Below are positions 11,113-22,496 of a stretch of 64,000 nt of DNA, in pieces (position 1 is the stretch's first letter; the number at the start of each line of letters is the position of its first letter). The notes below the pieces were generated by a model. That model was not told the origin of the DNA. It did not search any database and saw only the letters and a program-made list of their open reading frames with translations. The stretch is from Aurifilum marmelostoma (lineage: Eukaryota > Ascomycota > Sordariomycetes > Diaporthales > Cryphonectriaceae), in contig JAMXSV010000010.1 in NCBI GenBank assembly GCA_027559495.1, positions 682,001 to 746,000 of the forward strand. The letters are read 5' to 3'. Made by a program: the position numbers and the translations under genes.

Positions 11113-11569
11113 AAAGAGGGCATAGCCGAGGACGACACTGAGTTAGAGCAAAAAAGCATTTGAGAGTAGAATGACATGACAAAAGTTCAATTGCATAAAA
11201 AGTTCAGAACTTGATGTTTTCACTATCATTATCACTACTTCTTCTTTCTACGCATGGCTCAAGGTTTATTTATGTTGATATGCACCTTGCGAATGAACTG
11301 AAAAATCTCACATCGGGAGGTTCAGACACTCGCACATGGAGACTCGGGTTCTAGTCGCACAAAATTCGTGACCATCGAACACGTGGGCTTGATTAATTAA
11401 GCAAGGCAACAAGGGCCAAAACTGAACGTCAGGAAAGGGGAAAAAGAAAGGGAGGGGATGAATTAAAGGACTGAGAGAAAGAGCAAAGAGAATAAGAAAA
11501 AGGCCATATACAGAAACTCGCCAAAAAGGGGGGGGGGAAAAAAGAAAAGGAAAAAAGACAAAAATCATC
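11113..11569. other. Intergenic region, HAL2 3' flank
   Basis: HAL2 3' UTR, followed by A/G-rich low-complexity sequence (11430-11565). The stretch just past the tRNA 3' end is A-rich on the plus strand, so it reads as T-rich on the tRNA strand. That suits RNA polymerase III termination. Confidence 0.6.
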
Positions 11570-11665
11570 CTCGGATACGGGGAGTCGAACCCCGGGCTCA
11601 TGAGATCAATCACTCGTCTTAGACGGCGATGAGAGTCATGGATGTTACCGCTACACCATACCCGA
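11570..11665 (-). tRNA. tRNA-Glu (anticodon CUC) with intron
   Basis: The minus strand folds into a full cloverleaf. The acceptor stem is TCGGGTA with TATCCGA (one G-T pair), followed by a short D arm with TAGCGGTAA. The anticodon stem is CATGA/TCATG with loop CTCTCA...C, and the T arm is CGGGG TTCGACT CCCCG. Positions 34-36 read CTC, decoding GAG. A 25-nt intron (11605-11629) sits after position 37, the canonical site in nuclear tRNA genes. The mature length without CCA is 71 nt, with discriminator base G. Confidence 0.92.
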
Positions 11666-11921
11666 ACTTGTCAGATCAGATATGTTCCGATTGCTTGTGG
11701 TTTGGTAATTGATTAGTAGCTTATAAGCCAAATCTTTCTGGCTAGGCCGGGGCGGATGGGGAAGCCGCTACTGCATGGCTGGGTCCATCTAGGGGCGGGA
11801 CCGGGGTCTCACCGCACTCGAGGTAAGGTTGGTCATCGCTCGTACTGGCAAGGTGTCTATGTACTACATGGTGCATTTTCCAGTTAAGAAAACGCTTCTG
11901 CCTTTCACCACCAAAATTGCA

Positions 11922-14029
11922 TTACAAGATCCGAAATTCAGCCTCCTTTTTCTCGAACCAGACCAACGGGGTATCTTCACCCTCTAACCGCAGGTCCACT
12001 CCAATATGCGACACCCGACCACCTGCACCAATTCGGAACTCAGTCCGAAGACACGCCAGAGCTACATCGGGCAGCTCCTCCTGAGTGGCATAGGTGAGCC
12101 AGAAATCGCCCGACTTGTGCCGCAACCTACCCGCCACGAGGTCCTGAGCGTCACGACCCCTCCACAGACGCAGCGTACAATCTTCGTCCGCCGTGCTGCT
12201 GCTGCTGCTGCTGCTGCTGCTTGAGTCCCCGCAGGTGGTGCCTACGAACAGATCGCCGTAGCCTGGGTGGCTGTAGTTTCCCGCGTGGGCCGCCAATGGG
12301 AGTGATGGTGGTAGCGGTGGGCTCGGAGCGTCTGGGTAGAGGCGTTCAGGGCATGTCTCGATGATTTTCTGGGCTAGCTCGGCCTCCTGCCTGTATCTGG
12401 AAAACTTGTCAGCCTGTTTGTCGCCCTGTAGCCACGGGGTGAGGATGGAAACATCCAATGGTGGCGGAAGCTTACATGGCTTCATGGTCCGGCCGTTTCT
12501 CCTGCGGGACACCAAACAGGTCGTACAGCACCCTGTACGTGACCAGCTCCCGCACTTTTGAGTTCGAGTTGGCCATCACGATGATGCCGTATTGCCTCGC
12601 CGGCACCATCAGCATGAATGTGACGAATGTGCTCACGGTGCCGGTATGCCAGTATATCTGCTCGCCCTCGAATACGGCGGCCATCCAGGCCAGCGCGTAC
12701 GTCTCGGTCGTCGGGCCGACGAACATCTCGTTGTTGAAGTCGATCAGCGTGCGCGGTCTCTTGAGCTCTCGGTGGCCCGCCGCCGAGATGGGGCCAGCCT
12801 CGGCCATCATAACCCGCAGGTATTTGGTATAGTCGGCCACATTGCTGTACACTGCCCCGGCGCCGGAGTCCGCTCCCAGCCGCCCGTCGATGTTTGGGTT
12901 CAATACGTACGTGGCCTCTCCTACCGCCCAGTAGCTCTGCGCTCTGGTCAGCCCGCTGTGCACGAGGCGTGGGTCATCGAAATCCAGGAAAGTCTGGTTC
13001 ATGCCCATCGGCCCCCAGAGGTAGTCGTGGAAGAAGGAGGCCAGATCGAGGCCAGTGAGCTTCTCGATGGCGTAGCCAACGGTTGCGTACATCATGTTGT
13101 TGTACTGGAACCTTGTGCGCGGCTCTGCGGACATCGGGAGGTGCCGAAAGCTGCGGACGAGCTGGCGTGTCGAGTTGCGGATCGAGAGGTCATGACGAGG
13201 ATAGCCTGTGCGATGGCATAGGGCGTCTTCAAAGGTGATGTGCTACAGGGGAAAGGATCGGATCAGCTGCTGAGAAGATGAATGCCTGCTTCCCTGCACA
13301 AGGGTTTGGTAGCACGACGAGCTCAGAGGAGATGCATGCTGATCAGAAGATATTGCCCTTGGTTTAAGGATACAGTAGAGACGGTTTCCACAACCGGCTC
13401 AGCATATCTAGTAAGAGAAAGCCCTCATCCTGCAACGCGGACACTACTCACCTCAGTCGCCCACTCATTACTCAGGACGAAATCCTCACGCAACAGATGC
13501 GAGATGGGCGTGTCCCATAAGATATCGGAATAGTCAGAAGAATTATCGATGAGCAGTGACAAGCCAGCCGCAGTAAAAGACTTGGTTGTGCTGCCAGTAT
13601 TGAAGAGTGTGAAAGGATCCACGGGCTCTGACGTTTCGAGGGAAGCCTTGCCGAAGCCCTGGGATCTTGATCAACGTCTTCTTCAGATAGTATGCGAGAA
13701 TTTTGAGTTTCTCTTGCCTCATCTTCTTCTCTTCTTCTTCACCTTCGTCCTTTTCTCATTCCTATTGTGGCAATTGTTTGTGGATGGTATGAACCGTGAA
13801 AACTCACTTTGAGCCATGTATCGCTTCCATTGATCACCCCAATCGCCATCCCGGGCGCGTACCATCTTGCCATCACATCCTCAATGTAATCCGTCCATGC
13901 AGGCGTCCAGGAACTGATTGAACCAGATCCCCCTTGAGGACTATGGTCAGGTACACCAAGCGGGCGCTGTGACAGAGCACTAGCGCCATATGCAAATGCG
14001 CTGAGAAGGAAGAAGACAACAGTCTGCAT
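11922..14029 (-). CDS. Secreted serine beta-lactamase-like hydrolase (class C/PBP fold)
   Basis: Four exons (13808-14029, 13452-13658, 12476-13242, 11922-12396) give 556 residues. A signal peptide (MQTVVFFLLSAFAYGASALS) indicates secretion. The beta-lactamase-fold motifs are complete: S-T-T-K at residues 97-100 (GSTTKSF), Y-N-N at 190-192 (FQYNNMMYATVG) and H-T-G at 342-344 (WHTGT). The conserved HRTGYPRHDLS block is also present. A C-terminal domain after residue 400 carries a poly-Ser run. Fungal members hydrolyse esters, amides or lactones; the substrate cannot be read from sequence. Related proteins in secondary-metabolite clusters exist, but the neighbours here do not suggest one. All exon junctions are phase-consistent. 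Confidence 0.88.
12195..12221 (-). repeat. (GCT)9 microsatellite encoding poly-Ser
   Basis: Nine GCT units on the plus strand read as AGC serine codons in the last exon of the beta-lactamase-like gene, within a run of ten serines. Length is probably polymorphic between strains. Confidence 0.85.
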
Positions 14030-14909
14030 TGGGAATATGAAACGACAAGATGAAGAGGACCGTTGAAGAAACCTTCTGAGATTGGGGCAGGGTAGCTCTG
14101 TTATCTGACATGAACCTACAGGTGAAGATCCTGTGACGTACTTTACCCCAGATTCCCTGATAACAAGTTCGAGAAGCGAAGCTACATAGGATGCGTGTCA
14201 GACGGGGAGATTCCTTCGGTGTAGGTGCCCACCAAGCCTACCAACCCACCATTAGGATGGGGTTACGCCGCGAAAGCCTATAGAATATTTTCTCTATTTG
14301 TCTTGAAGACCTAGTAGACTTGCCCTTCTGTGCTCGACTTTTTTTCCGTCTTCTCTTTTTTCTTTTACTTTATGTTCAATACTGTGACCTGGTGATGCCA
14401 CACTCAGGATGCAGTATGGTGAGTGAAGACATCCCTATAGCCAGTATAGAGCGCCACAGAGTAAACAGTCTGCCTGGGCTCTGCCTGGAGCCACTACTAA
14501 ATAAATATGGCAACAGCAGCTATGACCTCTCCGCCGACCACAACCAATTGCTCGCCTTAGCACTGTTCGCGAGGCCTAACTTCACCTGGAAGTTCGAATC
14601 GCGTCCTTACTGCTCGAATCCTGGGACGATCTTCAGTCGCCTGCTACTGATTGGTGCCTTTTCCAAAGAGAAGCGCCCCTTTTGGTCTGCTTCTTTGTTG
14701 TTGTCGTTGTGGTTGCGTTGGTTGAAGGGCTAGCGCAGCGCCTGTCCACAGCGGCAACACAGCAGCAGCCGCTGAATGGCACCCACCACAGTCCAGGCCC
14801 ACCCCAGCATTTCGAATCCCAACCACAAATCCAGCCCCTCTCGATACAACGCAGCAGCGTATTCTCAGTGTTAGTTGCCCAGGGGATCGCCCAAACGGAG
14901 CCGGCAAAC
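14030..14909. other. Divergent promoter region
   Basis: This lies between the beta-lactamase-like gene and the C3HC zinc-finger gene. An in-frame ATG at 14682 precedes the chosen start of the zinc-finger gene, but the intervening sequence is low complexity (VVVVVVALVEG, Gln and His rich) and looks like 5' UTR. Confidence 0.55.
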
Positions 14910-16535
14910 ATGGATTTCGTGAAGAAGCGCAAACTCAACGCTCTGCTGAATGGCTTCGGCAGCAGGCCAGCAACATCATCATCAGCAACCTCTGACTCCA
15001 CTGCGCGCGACCTCGAGTCTGCAGCAACACCGTCGACGCCGCCTCCAAACCGATATTCGTCCGGCACTTTCAGCTCAGCCTCCTCCCCCAGCCAAACACC
15101 CGGTGCAGACCCAATGTCGTTACGGCACACGGTCTCGTCAGTACCACGATCAACCACCTCGAACGATGCCGATCTCCTCATAAAGCGTCGGCGACTGGGC
15201 CTGCCAGACTCGACGCCTTCGAAGAACAGCAGCTTCGGTGCGTCAAGCCCCGGCGCGCCCAGCGCGTCGAATGGCAGTCAGACGACCATATCAAACATCG
15301 TGCTGAGGAAATGGAGCGGCAAGGACGACAAGAAGGAGCTTTTCAAGCCCAAGTACTGCCCGGGCGACCGCGACGAGCTCCTCAGGCGCCTGGCCAGCTT
15401 CCAGGAGCTGACAGACTGGACGCCCAAGCCAGACCTCGTCAACGAGGTGCAGTGGGCCAAGCGCGGCTGGATATGTAACGGCAAGGAGCGCGTCCGGTGC
15501 ACGCTCTGCAACAAGGAGCTCGTGGTGCGGCTCAACAAGAAGTCGGCCGACGGGAAAGAAGTCATGGTGCTTGTGCCCTCGGAGATCGAGGATGCGCTGG
15601 TGCAAAAGTACGTCGAGCTCATCGTCACCTCGCACCAGGAGGACTGTCTCTGGCGGAAGCGTGGCTGCGACGACTCGCTTCTGCGCCTTCCGCTGTCGAA
15701 CCGACAAAATGCCATACAGGACCTGCGAAGACGCTACGACGAGCTCTGTGCCCGAAACGCCTTCCTACCGTACGAGTTCAACCTGCGGCTCCCCGAAGGG
15801 CTCAGCATTGATACCATCATGTCACAGCTCCCGCCTGATTTCTTCACCACCCCACCACCTCCGCCTGCAAGCTCCTCGCCGTTATCCCCAAACCGTGTCG
15901 CCCTCGCGCTCGCCGTGCTCGGCTGGCAGGGTCTGGACAACCCACGCATCGGCCCGGTCCCCAACACCGCGTCGTGCCACACATGTCTCCGACGGCTGGG
16001 GCTGTGGATGTTCAAGAGCAAGGAGATCAACCCAGAGACCAACGAGGTGCTAGTGCCGGCGCCGATGGACCATCTGGACCCCACGAGGGAGCACAGGTTC
16101 TTTTGCCCGTGGAAGAGCGCCGAAGCCCAGCGAATCTCGCCGGACTCAGGTTCCCAGAGGCGCATGAGATTGGCAGCTGACGAGGTGGACAGGCCCGGGT
16201 GGCAGGTACTCTTACAGGTACTCAAGAACGAGGCCTATCTGAGGGATCGGGAAACACCGAGCAAGCGCTCCGGAAAGGGGAGAGATAAGCCCCCGCAGAC
16301 GCACAGGAGGTCCGTGATGGGCGAAGGTAGGGGCCAAGACTCGTCTTATCCTTCGACCCCTGGACTGGAGGGGTCCGCAATTGTAGGCGACGGGCCCGAG
16401 GACCAAGAAGACGAGAAAGCAGAGGCAGAAAAGGACAAGGAGAGGTGGGCAAGGCTCCGGCGGGTCAAGAGCATGTTGTCGGCCAAGGGGGGCCCGAAAG
16501 CTGCGCAAATCATTCACAGCAAGCCGGCCGGGTAG
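14910..16535 (+). CDS. C3HC zinc-finger protein (Rsm1/NIPA family)
   Basis: A single exon of 541 residues starting MDFVKKRKLNALLNGFGSRP. The start was chosen for the basic conserved N-terminus and good ATG context; an in-frame ATG 76 codons upstream adds only low-complexity sequence. After a Ser/Thr/Pro-rich disordered region comes the C3HC zinc finger: KYCPGDRDELLRRLASF, a conserved Trp and Cys (GWICNGKERVRCTLC), then SHQEDC completing the C-x2-C and H-x3-C ligands. The C-terminal Rsm1 domain follows (ALAVLGWQG; SCHTCLRRLGLWMF; HRFFCPW). Relatives are S. pombe Rsm1 (mRNA export) and animal NIPA. A nuclear role in RNA export is likely but inferred. Confidence 0.88.
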   Translation: MDFVKKRKLNALLNGFGSRPATSSSATSDSTARDLESAATPSTPPPNRYSSGTFSSASSPSQTPGADPMSLRHTVSSVPRSTTSNDADLLIKRRRLGLPDSTPSKNSSFGASSPGAPSASNGSQTTISNIVLRKWSGKDDKKELFKPKYCPGDRDELLRRLASFQELTDWTPKPDLVNEVQWAKRGWICNGKERVRCTLCNKELVVRLNKKSADGKEVMVLVPSEIEDALVQKYVELIVTSHQEDCLWRKRGCDDSLLRLPLSNRQNAIQDLRRRYDELCARNAFLPYEFNLRLPEGLSIDTIMSQLPPDFFTTPPPPPASSSPLSPNRVALALAVLGWQGLDNPRIGPVPNTASCHTCLRRLGLWMFKSKEINPETNEVLVPAPMDHLDPTREHRFFCPWKSAEAQRISPDSGSQRRMRLAADEVDRPGWQVLLQVLKNEAYLRDRETPSKRSGKGRDKPPQTHRRSVMGEGRGQDSSYPSTPGLEGSAIVGDGPEDQEDEKAEAEKDKERWARLRRVKSMLSAKGGPKAAQIIHSKPAG

Positions 16536-17879
16536 CGCGCTGAGCCGCCCAGGCACGAGCCACTCCACCGCCCAGGACGGCGAGTTAACGCAGGCGGAGA
16601 CGCAGCAGTAGTCTGCAGCAGCCCCGACTGATCAGATGCACTGATGAGCGTATCAAAAGATCGCACAGTGTGGCGGTAGTCCATGTGGCTCGTCTATCAC
16701 ACACATGTATGGCATATCTATGAAGGGGGACCGATCATTGCTTCTTGCTCAAAATTCGCATTCTCATCAGCGACGGCGTCTATACAATTATCTATGGGGC
16801 TGGAGTGTACTCCAAGAACCTTGGGAAGGGCTAATAGGGAATGAAGTAGTTCAGGAGAACAGCCTGTCTGTCTACCAATAGGTTGATATACCCTTCTATC
16901 TTGGTTTCTTCCAGCCAGTCGCCCTCCGTTTTCCATGAGGATTACTCATTGATGCTGAACTTGGGCGTCCTATCTTGGAGTGCACCCACATATCGAAATG
17001 TATTCGCACCTAGTTCCTGAATTACAGACATCGCCTCGACGTTCGCTCTTCCGAAATCGTCTCTTCTGCTTCTCTTCACAGGCCCAGAGCCTTATTCACG
17101 TATTGACCTGCCGGCACTCCTTTTGGCTCGACCGTTGGACGGTTCCGGAGAAAAGATTCTGCAAAGGTCTTTCGGCTGGACCTCAGTATTGTAAAGCTTT
17201 TCGGAAACCTAGCAGATTGGATAATCGTCAGCTTATCTTCAGCTGCTGTCCGCTCTGAGGGGGTGCAACCTGAATCTCTTCCCCGGAGCCTCGTCATCGT
17301 CCCTCTTTTTCTTTTGGCGCTATTCCGTCTCTGCGTCTTACTGCTTCTCGTCCCAATTTCAGCCTCGAATCCTTCTCACGGGATTCGAGAGCAACTGGGT
17401 CCGCCTGGAAGCGCTAATGAGACTGAACAACGTTATGGTGCTGGGGAAATATGCGAATCGATGGCAGCCCTTGTGATCGTTTTGGGTAAATAGCCCGAGT
17501 TTTAAAGCATAGGATTTCCAGGTTGCAACCATCACGGCGCGGACATGCAGATATGCATGAGCAGCTTATGTCTGTTGGTCTGGACATCTATGGATGCGCC
17601 GGGCCTCAAGAAGAGGGAGGAGGGAGAGAGGGAGGGAGAGAGCCTTATAAAGACAGTAGGACTGTCAAATGTACCCTTCTTGACCCGTGTTTCCAAGAAC
17701 GCTATTTTGTTCTCGCAATCATGCAAGCTTCATGAAATCATATCTAGCCAAGCGCAACCACAGACACGATGCCTGCTTTCTCGCCTTCGTTTGCCCTCCG
17801 TCTCATTGTCAGTTCGACAATTCAGAGAACATGTTTATTGATCAAAGAACCGACTACTCGCCTGATCTTGACATTACAA
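16536..17879. other. Intergenic region
   Basis: This runs from the 3' flank of the zinc-finger gene to the promoter of the membrane-protein gene. A purine-rich GGGA/GAGA tract lies at 17612-17642. No supported gene. Confidence 0.6.
17646..17651 (+). promoter_or_regulatory. TATA box of the membrane-protein gene
   Basis: TATAAA follows a GA-rich tract 229 bp upstream of the chosen ATG at 17880, consistent with transcription starting near 17680-17700. Confidence 0.4.
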
Positions 17880-19643
17880 ATGGTGCTGTCGAGTATACCG
17901 GATACTTTGGCGGACTACACGAGCCTAGCAAACAGTACGACGTCCAACTATGATGTCTTTGAGAACCAGATCCCCACCGACAACCAACCAGCTATCTACG
18001 CAGACATTAACAACTTCATCGGCAACAGGCTCAACTGGGCCAGTCTCCTTGACCGTGGAAATACCATCCGGTACGCCGGCCAGGAGGCCTTCTGTGTCGG
18101 CAACCTGTCGGTGGCGCTGGACAGCGTGGGGGCCGCGACGGCCGCGAGCATGTCCAGCGCCAGCACGCTGCTGACCATCATGCCCACGGTGGGCGTACTG
18201 GTCGGCGCCCCCGCCAAGGAGCTCTGGGTGTTGTACAAGCTGTTCCCCCTGGGCGGAATGCTGTCGATGCTGCTGTCCTTGGGAGGGAGTTTTGTTCCCA
18301 ACAGGGTGGAGGACTACAACATCGAGGCGTTCCAGTATGACACTATGATGGCGGCGCCGGCAGATGAGAGACGAAGTGATGGTCTGGAGAGGGACGAGGC
18401 GGACGCAAAGCTCACCGAGGGGGAGCGTTTTGCCAGGAAGGTGCTGGCGCGGGCTCGCAAGGAGACCGGGACCAGCTCGTGGGTGAAGATCGGCGCGGGC
18501 GTGGTCCTGCAGTGTCTGTGGATTGCTGTCATCTTTGTTGCCTGTCACCTGGCGAGCGTGAGCGGGATCATTCCTTGGTGGTGCGATGTAAGTGCCGCCG
18601 TAACATCAACCTCCGGCAGGAGGCATCTACAGTGTCAAGACTGGACGAGACTTGTGTTACTGACTCTCTCCAAAATACGACAGTTCCCTGGATGGGCCTA
18701 TATATGGTTCGCAGTCCTGGCCAGCTCATCGATACTCGAAAATGTCGTTGGCGTTCCTTTCACCAAGACGTGGACCATCCGCGTCTGGCTTGCACCCAAG
18801 GTGACGGTAGACCCTGACACGCCTTGGGTTATTCCCCCGGCACAGGATGGCGGTCATGGATCCATATCTACGGAGACCAATGTCCCAACAGGGACAACAG
18901 TTACACCCTCTGGGGAAGGCAAGAGGATTTCACGGAAACCCATTGGTGGAGGTGAGGCGGGATTCCCGTTCGTTTCCCCCAGTTCTCAGCCGTCAGTGCC
19001 GCCTCAGGGACTTCCTCAGCGCGACAGCTTCAAGAGCCCCGAGGACATCCTCGCTGCTCTTGAGAAGGGCTACAATACGACCGGGGGCGTGTGGATAGAC
19101 GCGCCGACCTGGACTTCGGCGAAAGAGCCCTTCTACGTCCTCCTGACGATCAACCGCGTCTCGAACTGGCACGCACTCTTGCGCACCTTATCCAAGATCT
19201 TGTCAGTCGGCGCATTCGCCTTCGGCACAGGGCTGTTCGCCAGCGCGACGCTGATCACCATCGAGCCGGCGCTGGTGATCCTCTTGCTGGTGCTAGGATC
19301 GGGCATCATGGGCAGGGTGACGGCCATGTATATGGCGAGCGAGATGATCCAGACGGAGCCGGTGCTGCACAGAATCGTGAGGGACCGCAAGGAGGCAGGG
19401 AGATATATGGAGGCTATCTTTCGGCAGCCTGGGATTGCCTGTGAGGTCCTGGGGCATGTGATTGTTCAGGGACGCTGTGTCAAGACGTATGGCAAGGTCT
19501 TCAGGTGGGCTGATCTCTTGGGCGTCCTGGCGCCGCCATATGACTTGACGCGACTGGCCATGCGAGGGTCGAGGAGAGCTGGTACAGACAGTGAATACCT
19601 GATGGAAACCTTGCAGGATCCGGTCCCACAGAGGGCTGTTTGA
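17880..19643 (+). CDS. Polytopic membrane protein of unknown function
   Basis: Exons 17880-18587 and 18684-19643 give 555 residues. The intron (GTAAGT, CTGAC branch, CGACAG acceptor) is 96 nt and stop-free, so an unspliced form would add 32 residues. The start MVLSSIPDTLADYTSLANST is preferred over an in-frame ATG 37 codons upstream because the TATA box and composition favour it. At least four hydrophobic segments are visible: MSSASTLLTIMPTVGVLVGA with KLFPLGGMLSMLLSLGGSF, WVKIGAGVVLQCLWIAVIFV, AYIWFAVLASSSILENVVGV, and a C-terminal pair (GAFAFGTGLFASATLITIEP; LVILLLVLGSGIMGRVTAMY). N-glycosylation sites lie near the N-terminus. I do not recognise a named family. Confidence 0.78.
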   Translation: MVLSSIPDTLADYTSLANSTTSNYDVFENQIPTDNQPAIYADINNFIGNRLNWASLLDRGNTIRYAGQEAFCVGNLSVALDSVGAATAASMSSASTLLTIMPTVGVLVGAPAKELWVLYKLFPLGGMLSMLLSLGGSFVPNRVEDYNIEAFQYDTMMAAPADERRSDGLERDEADAKLTEGERFARKVLARARKETGTSSWVKIGAGVVLQCLWIAVIFVACHLASVSGIIPWWCDVSAAVTSTSGRRHLQCQDWTRLVLLTLSKIRQFPGWAYIWFAVLASSSILENVVGVPFTKTWTIRVWLAPKVTVDPDTPWVIPPAQDGGHGSISTETNVPTGTTVTPSGEGKRISRKPIGGGEAGFPFVSPSSQPSVPPQGLPQRDSFKSPEDILAALEKGYNTTGGVWIDAPTWTSAKEPFYVLLTINRVSNWHALLRTLSKILSVGAFAFGTGLFASATLITIEPALVILLLVLGSGIMGRVTAMYMASEMIQTEPVLHRIVRDRKEAGRYMEAIFRQPGIACEVLGHVIVQGRCVKTYGKVFRWADLLGVLAPPYDLTRLAMRGSRRAGTDSEYLMETLQDPVPQRAV

Positions 19644-20832
19644 AAGATGAAGGGTGCAGACAGGGGAGAGAGAGAGAGAGAGGATTGGTGAACCTAGGGA
19701 CTCTTCAGCTATCATCATCGAATAGAGCAACCTTTTTCTCTGATCGAGCACCACAATTGGATCTATGCAGACCAGCGGGAAATCGACGTGGTGACCTCAG
19801 CAATGTGTCCTTTGGCTGCTCTGCACGAAGCCACCGTCTTTGCTCATCATGTCTTCTACGCGTTGTAAGAGCTTACCGTCCGGCAGGACTTGATACAACA
19901 GCATACTGTAGCGGGCACTGGCGGCACTCCACAGCAGGGCAGGGGCAGGCGGCCCCACTAAGATAGCGTCGCTTAAATTTCTGTGCGAGTAAATTTCTGC
20001 TCTCTCTCCCACACTCTCTTTCTCTCAAAAACTCCAACCCGACCACCGAGGGAAAAAAAGAAAACACATCTGTCAGGGCAGCCTGGCGTTTGCTTGTTGG
20101 ATTGCGATCCAGCAAGACCATCTGTTCGAATATGTGGTTCTGCACTGAGCAAGGCTGACTGGCCAAGGCATAAGCCGCAATGGAGGGGGACTGCTTAGGC
20201 TTACTGACTTGACGTGCACCCGAGGGGAGGTGGGGCAGGGGCCAGCTTCTGCTGCTATATTTTTGCAGCCTCGCAGAACGGTATGGAATCGTCTGGATTT
20301 CCTCCCAGCTCTTCCGCTGCGCCCTCAAAGCAGAAAGTCGGCTCTCTCCCACCTCGACCACAACCTCAACCACCACGATAACCTCACATTTCTCCCCTGA
20401 TTGAAATACACAACGTCCTCTCCCTCCCTTCCCAGTTTTTCTCTGCTTCAGCAGTCACCATCCAAACGAGCAACGGTATGTGCAGCCTCTCTTTCTTTTT
20501 TCTCTTTTTCTTTTTGGCCTTCGAGTTTCTTGCAGCCAATTGAAGTGTATTCGATGTGATGAAATATACAGCTGGCACCAGTCATAGGGTTTTTAGTACT
20601 CTCTCCTTTGATGACCAAGCTTCTTGTTACACAGTCTCTGATCGAACTGCTGCTTCTTCCTCTTGCATTCAAGCTCCCACACTGCATCCATCCCCTGGTA
20701 ACAGCGTCGGCTGACCTTCAACTGGCCGACTACAGACATCGGTCTTGAGAAACAGCCCCACGTGCCAGTCGAGCATCGCGTCCAAGCTACGCCACCAGAT
20801 CTACAGCACGCCCAACCACCAATCCTGACAAG
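19644..20832. other. AHA1 upstream region
   Basis: 3' flank of the membrane-protein gene with a (GA)n tract at 19664-19681, then the promoter and 5' UTR of AHA1. A GTATGT at 20475 could be the donor of a 5' UTR intron, but the acceptor is not clear. No other gene was seen. Confidence 0.5.
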
Positions 20833-21946
20833 ATGGTCCTCCACAACCCCAACAACTGGCACTGGGTGAACAAGGACGTCTCTGCCTGGGCAAGGCAATG
20901 GTTCGAAGACAATCTGACCAAGATTGAGGCTGAGGATGGCGAGACCAAGGCAAAGATCAGCAAGGTTGTCAGCTCAGATGGTGATGTCGATGTGTCACAG
21001 CGCAAAGGCAAGGTGATCACCATCTTTGATGTTAAGCTGGTGCTAGAGTACTCTGGCTCTACTGCCGACGTTGAGGACGTCTCGGGCACAATCACCGTTC
21101 CCGAGGTGGCACACGACACAGAAGAGGACGAGTTCGTGGTACGTATCCCTTGCCCCTACCACGGACCCGATCTCTTGGGGGGCCTCCCCACGCTAACGAT
21201 GGCCCTGACAGTTCGAAGTCGACATTTACTCCGAGTCCAAAGAGAAGCAGCCTGTCAAGGACCTGGTTCGTGCCAAGCTCCTGCCCCAGCTGCGGAAGGA
21301 ATTCCTCAAGCTGGCCCCGGCCCTGATAGCAGAGCACGGCAAGGACATCCAGCACGCCCCCGGCTCCAACCCCTCCAGCGGCTTCTCGACGCCCAAGATA
21401 CACCCTCAGAAGCCATCAGCCCCTGCCACATCCGCCACAGTTACCAAAAAGTCCGACAGCGGCGCTGTTGTCAACACTACCACAGTGACAGACTCGGAGG
21501 AGTTCCGGACAACTGCAGAGGAGCTGTACAAGACCTTCACCGACCCGCAGCGGATCGCGGCCTTCACACGCGCACCGCCCAAGGTGTTTGAGGGTGCTCA
21601 GAAGGGCGGCAAGTTTGAGATTTTTGGCGGCAACGTGACGGGCGAGTACCTGGAGCTGGAGGGGAACAAGAAGATTGTGCAGAGCTGGCGGCTGCAACAA
21701 TGGCCAGCGGGGCACCACAGCACGCTGGAGATTGAGTTCGACCAGAACGATGTTGACAGCGTGACCGTCATGCGGGTAAACTGGACTGGCGTTCCCGTCG
21801 GCCAGGAGGAGGTCACCAAGGAGAACTGGCAGAACTACTACGTGCACAGCATCAAGCGGACTTTCGGGTAAGTCGCCGACACCATTGCCAGATCTCGGCC
21901 CACTGCAGCTTGCTAACATCACTACAGTTTCGGTACCGTTCTTTGA
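20833..21946 (+). CDS. AHA1: Hsp90 co-chaperone Aha1
   Basis: Three exons (20833-21138, 21212-21867, 21928-21946) give 326 residues; the last exon is only 19 nt. Aha1 binds the Hsp90 middle domain and stimulates its ATPase in the cytosol. The N-terminal domain begins with the diagnostic NPNNWHWVNKDVSAWARQWF and includes GKVITIFDVKL. A Ser/Pro/Thr linker leads to the AHSA1 (START-like) C-terminal domain: EELYKTFTDPQRIAAFTRAP, GGNVTGEYLEL and WPAGHHSTLEIEF, ending WQNYYVHSIKRTFGFGTVL. Exon phases agree, and the final residues match the conserved C-terminus, which confirms the tiny exon. Confidence 0.95.
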
Positions 21947-22496
21947 GCTCTCTCCCCGCACCAAGGCATACACAAATCTGTTGGATGATACAGGTCACTC
22001 CAGTGACCATGGCGGCACAAGGATAGAAAGAAACAGATATAGAATGAAGCCAGAAATAAGCCTTTGATATCCAATACACTTTCTCCATAATCCTCCTGCC
22101 TATGACGCTGTCAAAATGATGCTGCCCTCTCTTCTCGTGATACTTGAATTTTTCAACCCATTCTCGCGGATTTGCGTGCTTGTCTTAACGAATAATCTTT
22201 CTTTGCCTCGAAAAGGCTCACTGGGCTTGATAGAACCCGCTAGTGCAGTACAGGTCCTGCCGCTGTAGAGCTACAGAGGACGACCCGGTCTCCACCGTTC
22301 AGCCGTTCGGCTCCGGTTATCGCTCACACCAACCGGCGACTTCACATATCTGCTGCCCATCTATATATATACATAGATCACTGATCGCTTCACTTTGATC
22401 ATTCCCTCTTCAGGTGGTTGCGTCGAGAGTGTATAGCAGCAGCAAAGAAGAGTGTCATTTTCTAGAGCCGCCCGTGCAAACTTATTCTCTATCAAG
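21947..22496. other. Intergenic region between AHA1 and the amidohydrolase gene
   Basis: AHA1 3' flank and promoter of the nitrilase-family gene. A TATATATATACATA element lies at about 22363-22376, some 120 bp upstream of the next ATG. Confidence 0.55.

Noticed and set aside
14682..14909. Upstream in-frame ATG extending the C3HC zinc-finger protein by 76 residues
   Set aside because: The added sequence is low-complexity and unlike the conserved N-terminus; the ATG at 14910 has better context.
17769..17879. Upstream in-frame ATG of the membrane-protein gene
   Set aside because: It adds 37 residues that look like translated 5' UTR. It was kept as a minor alternative only.
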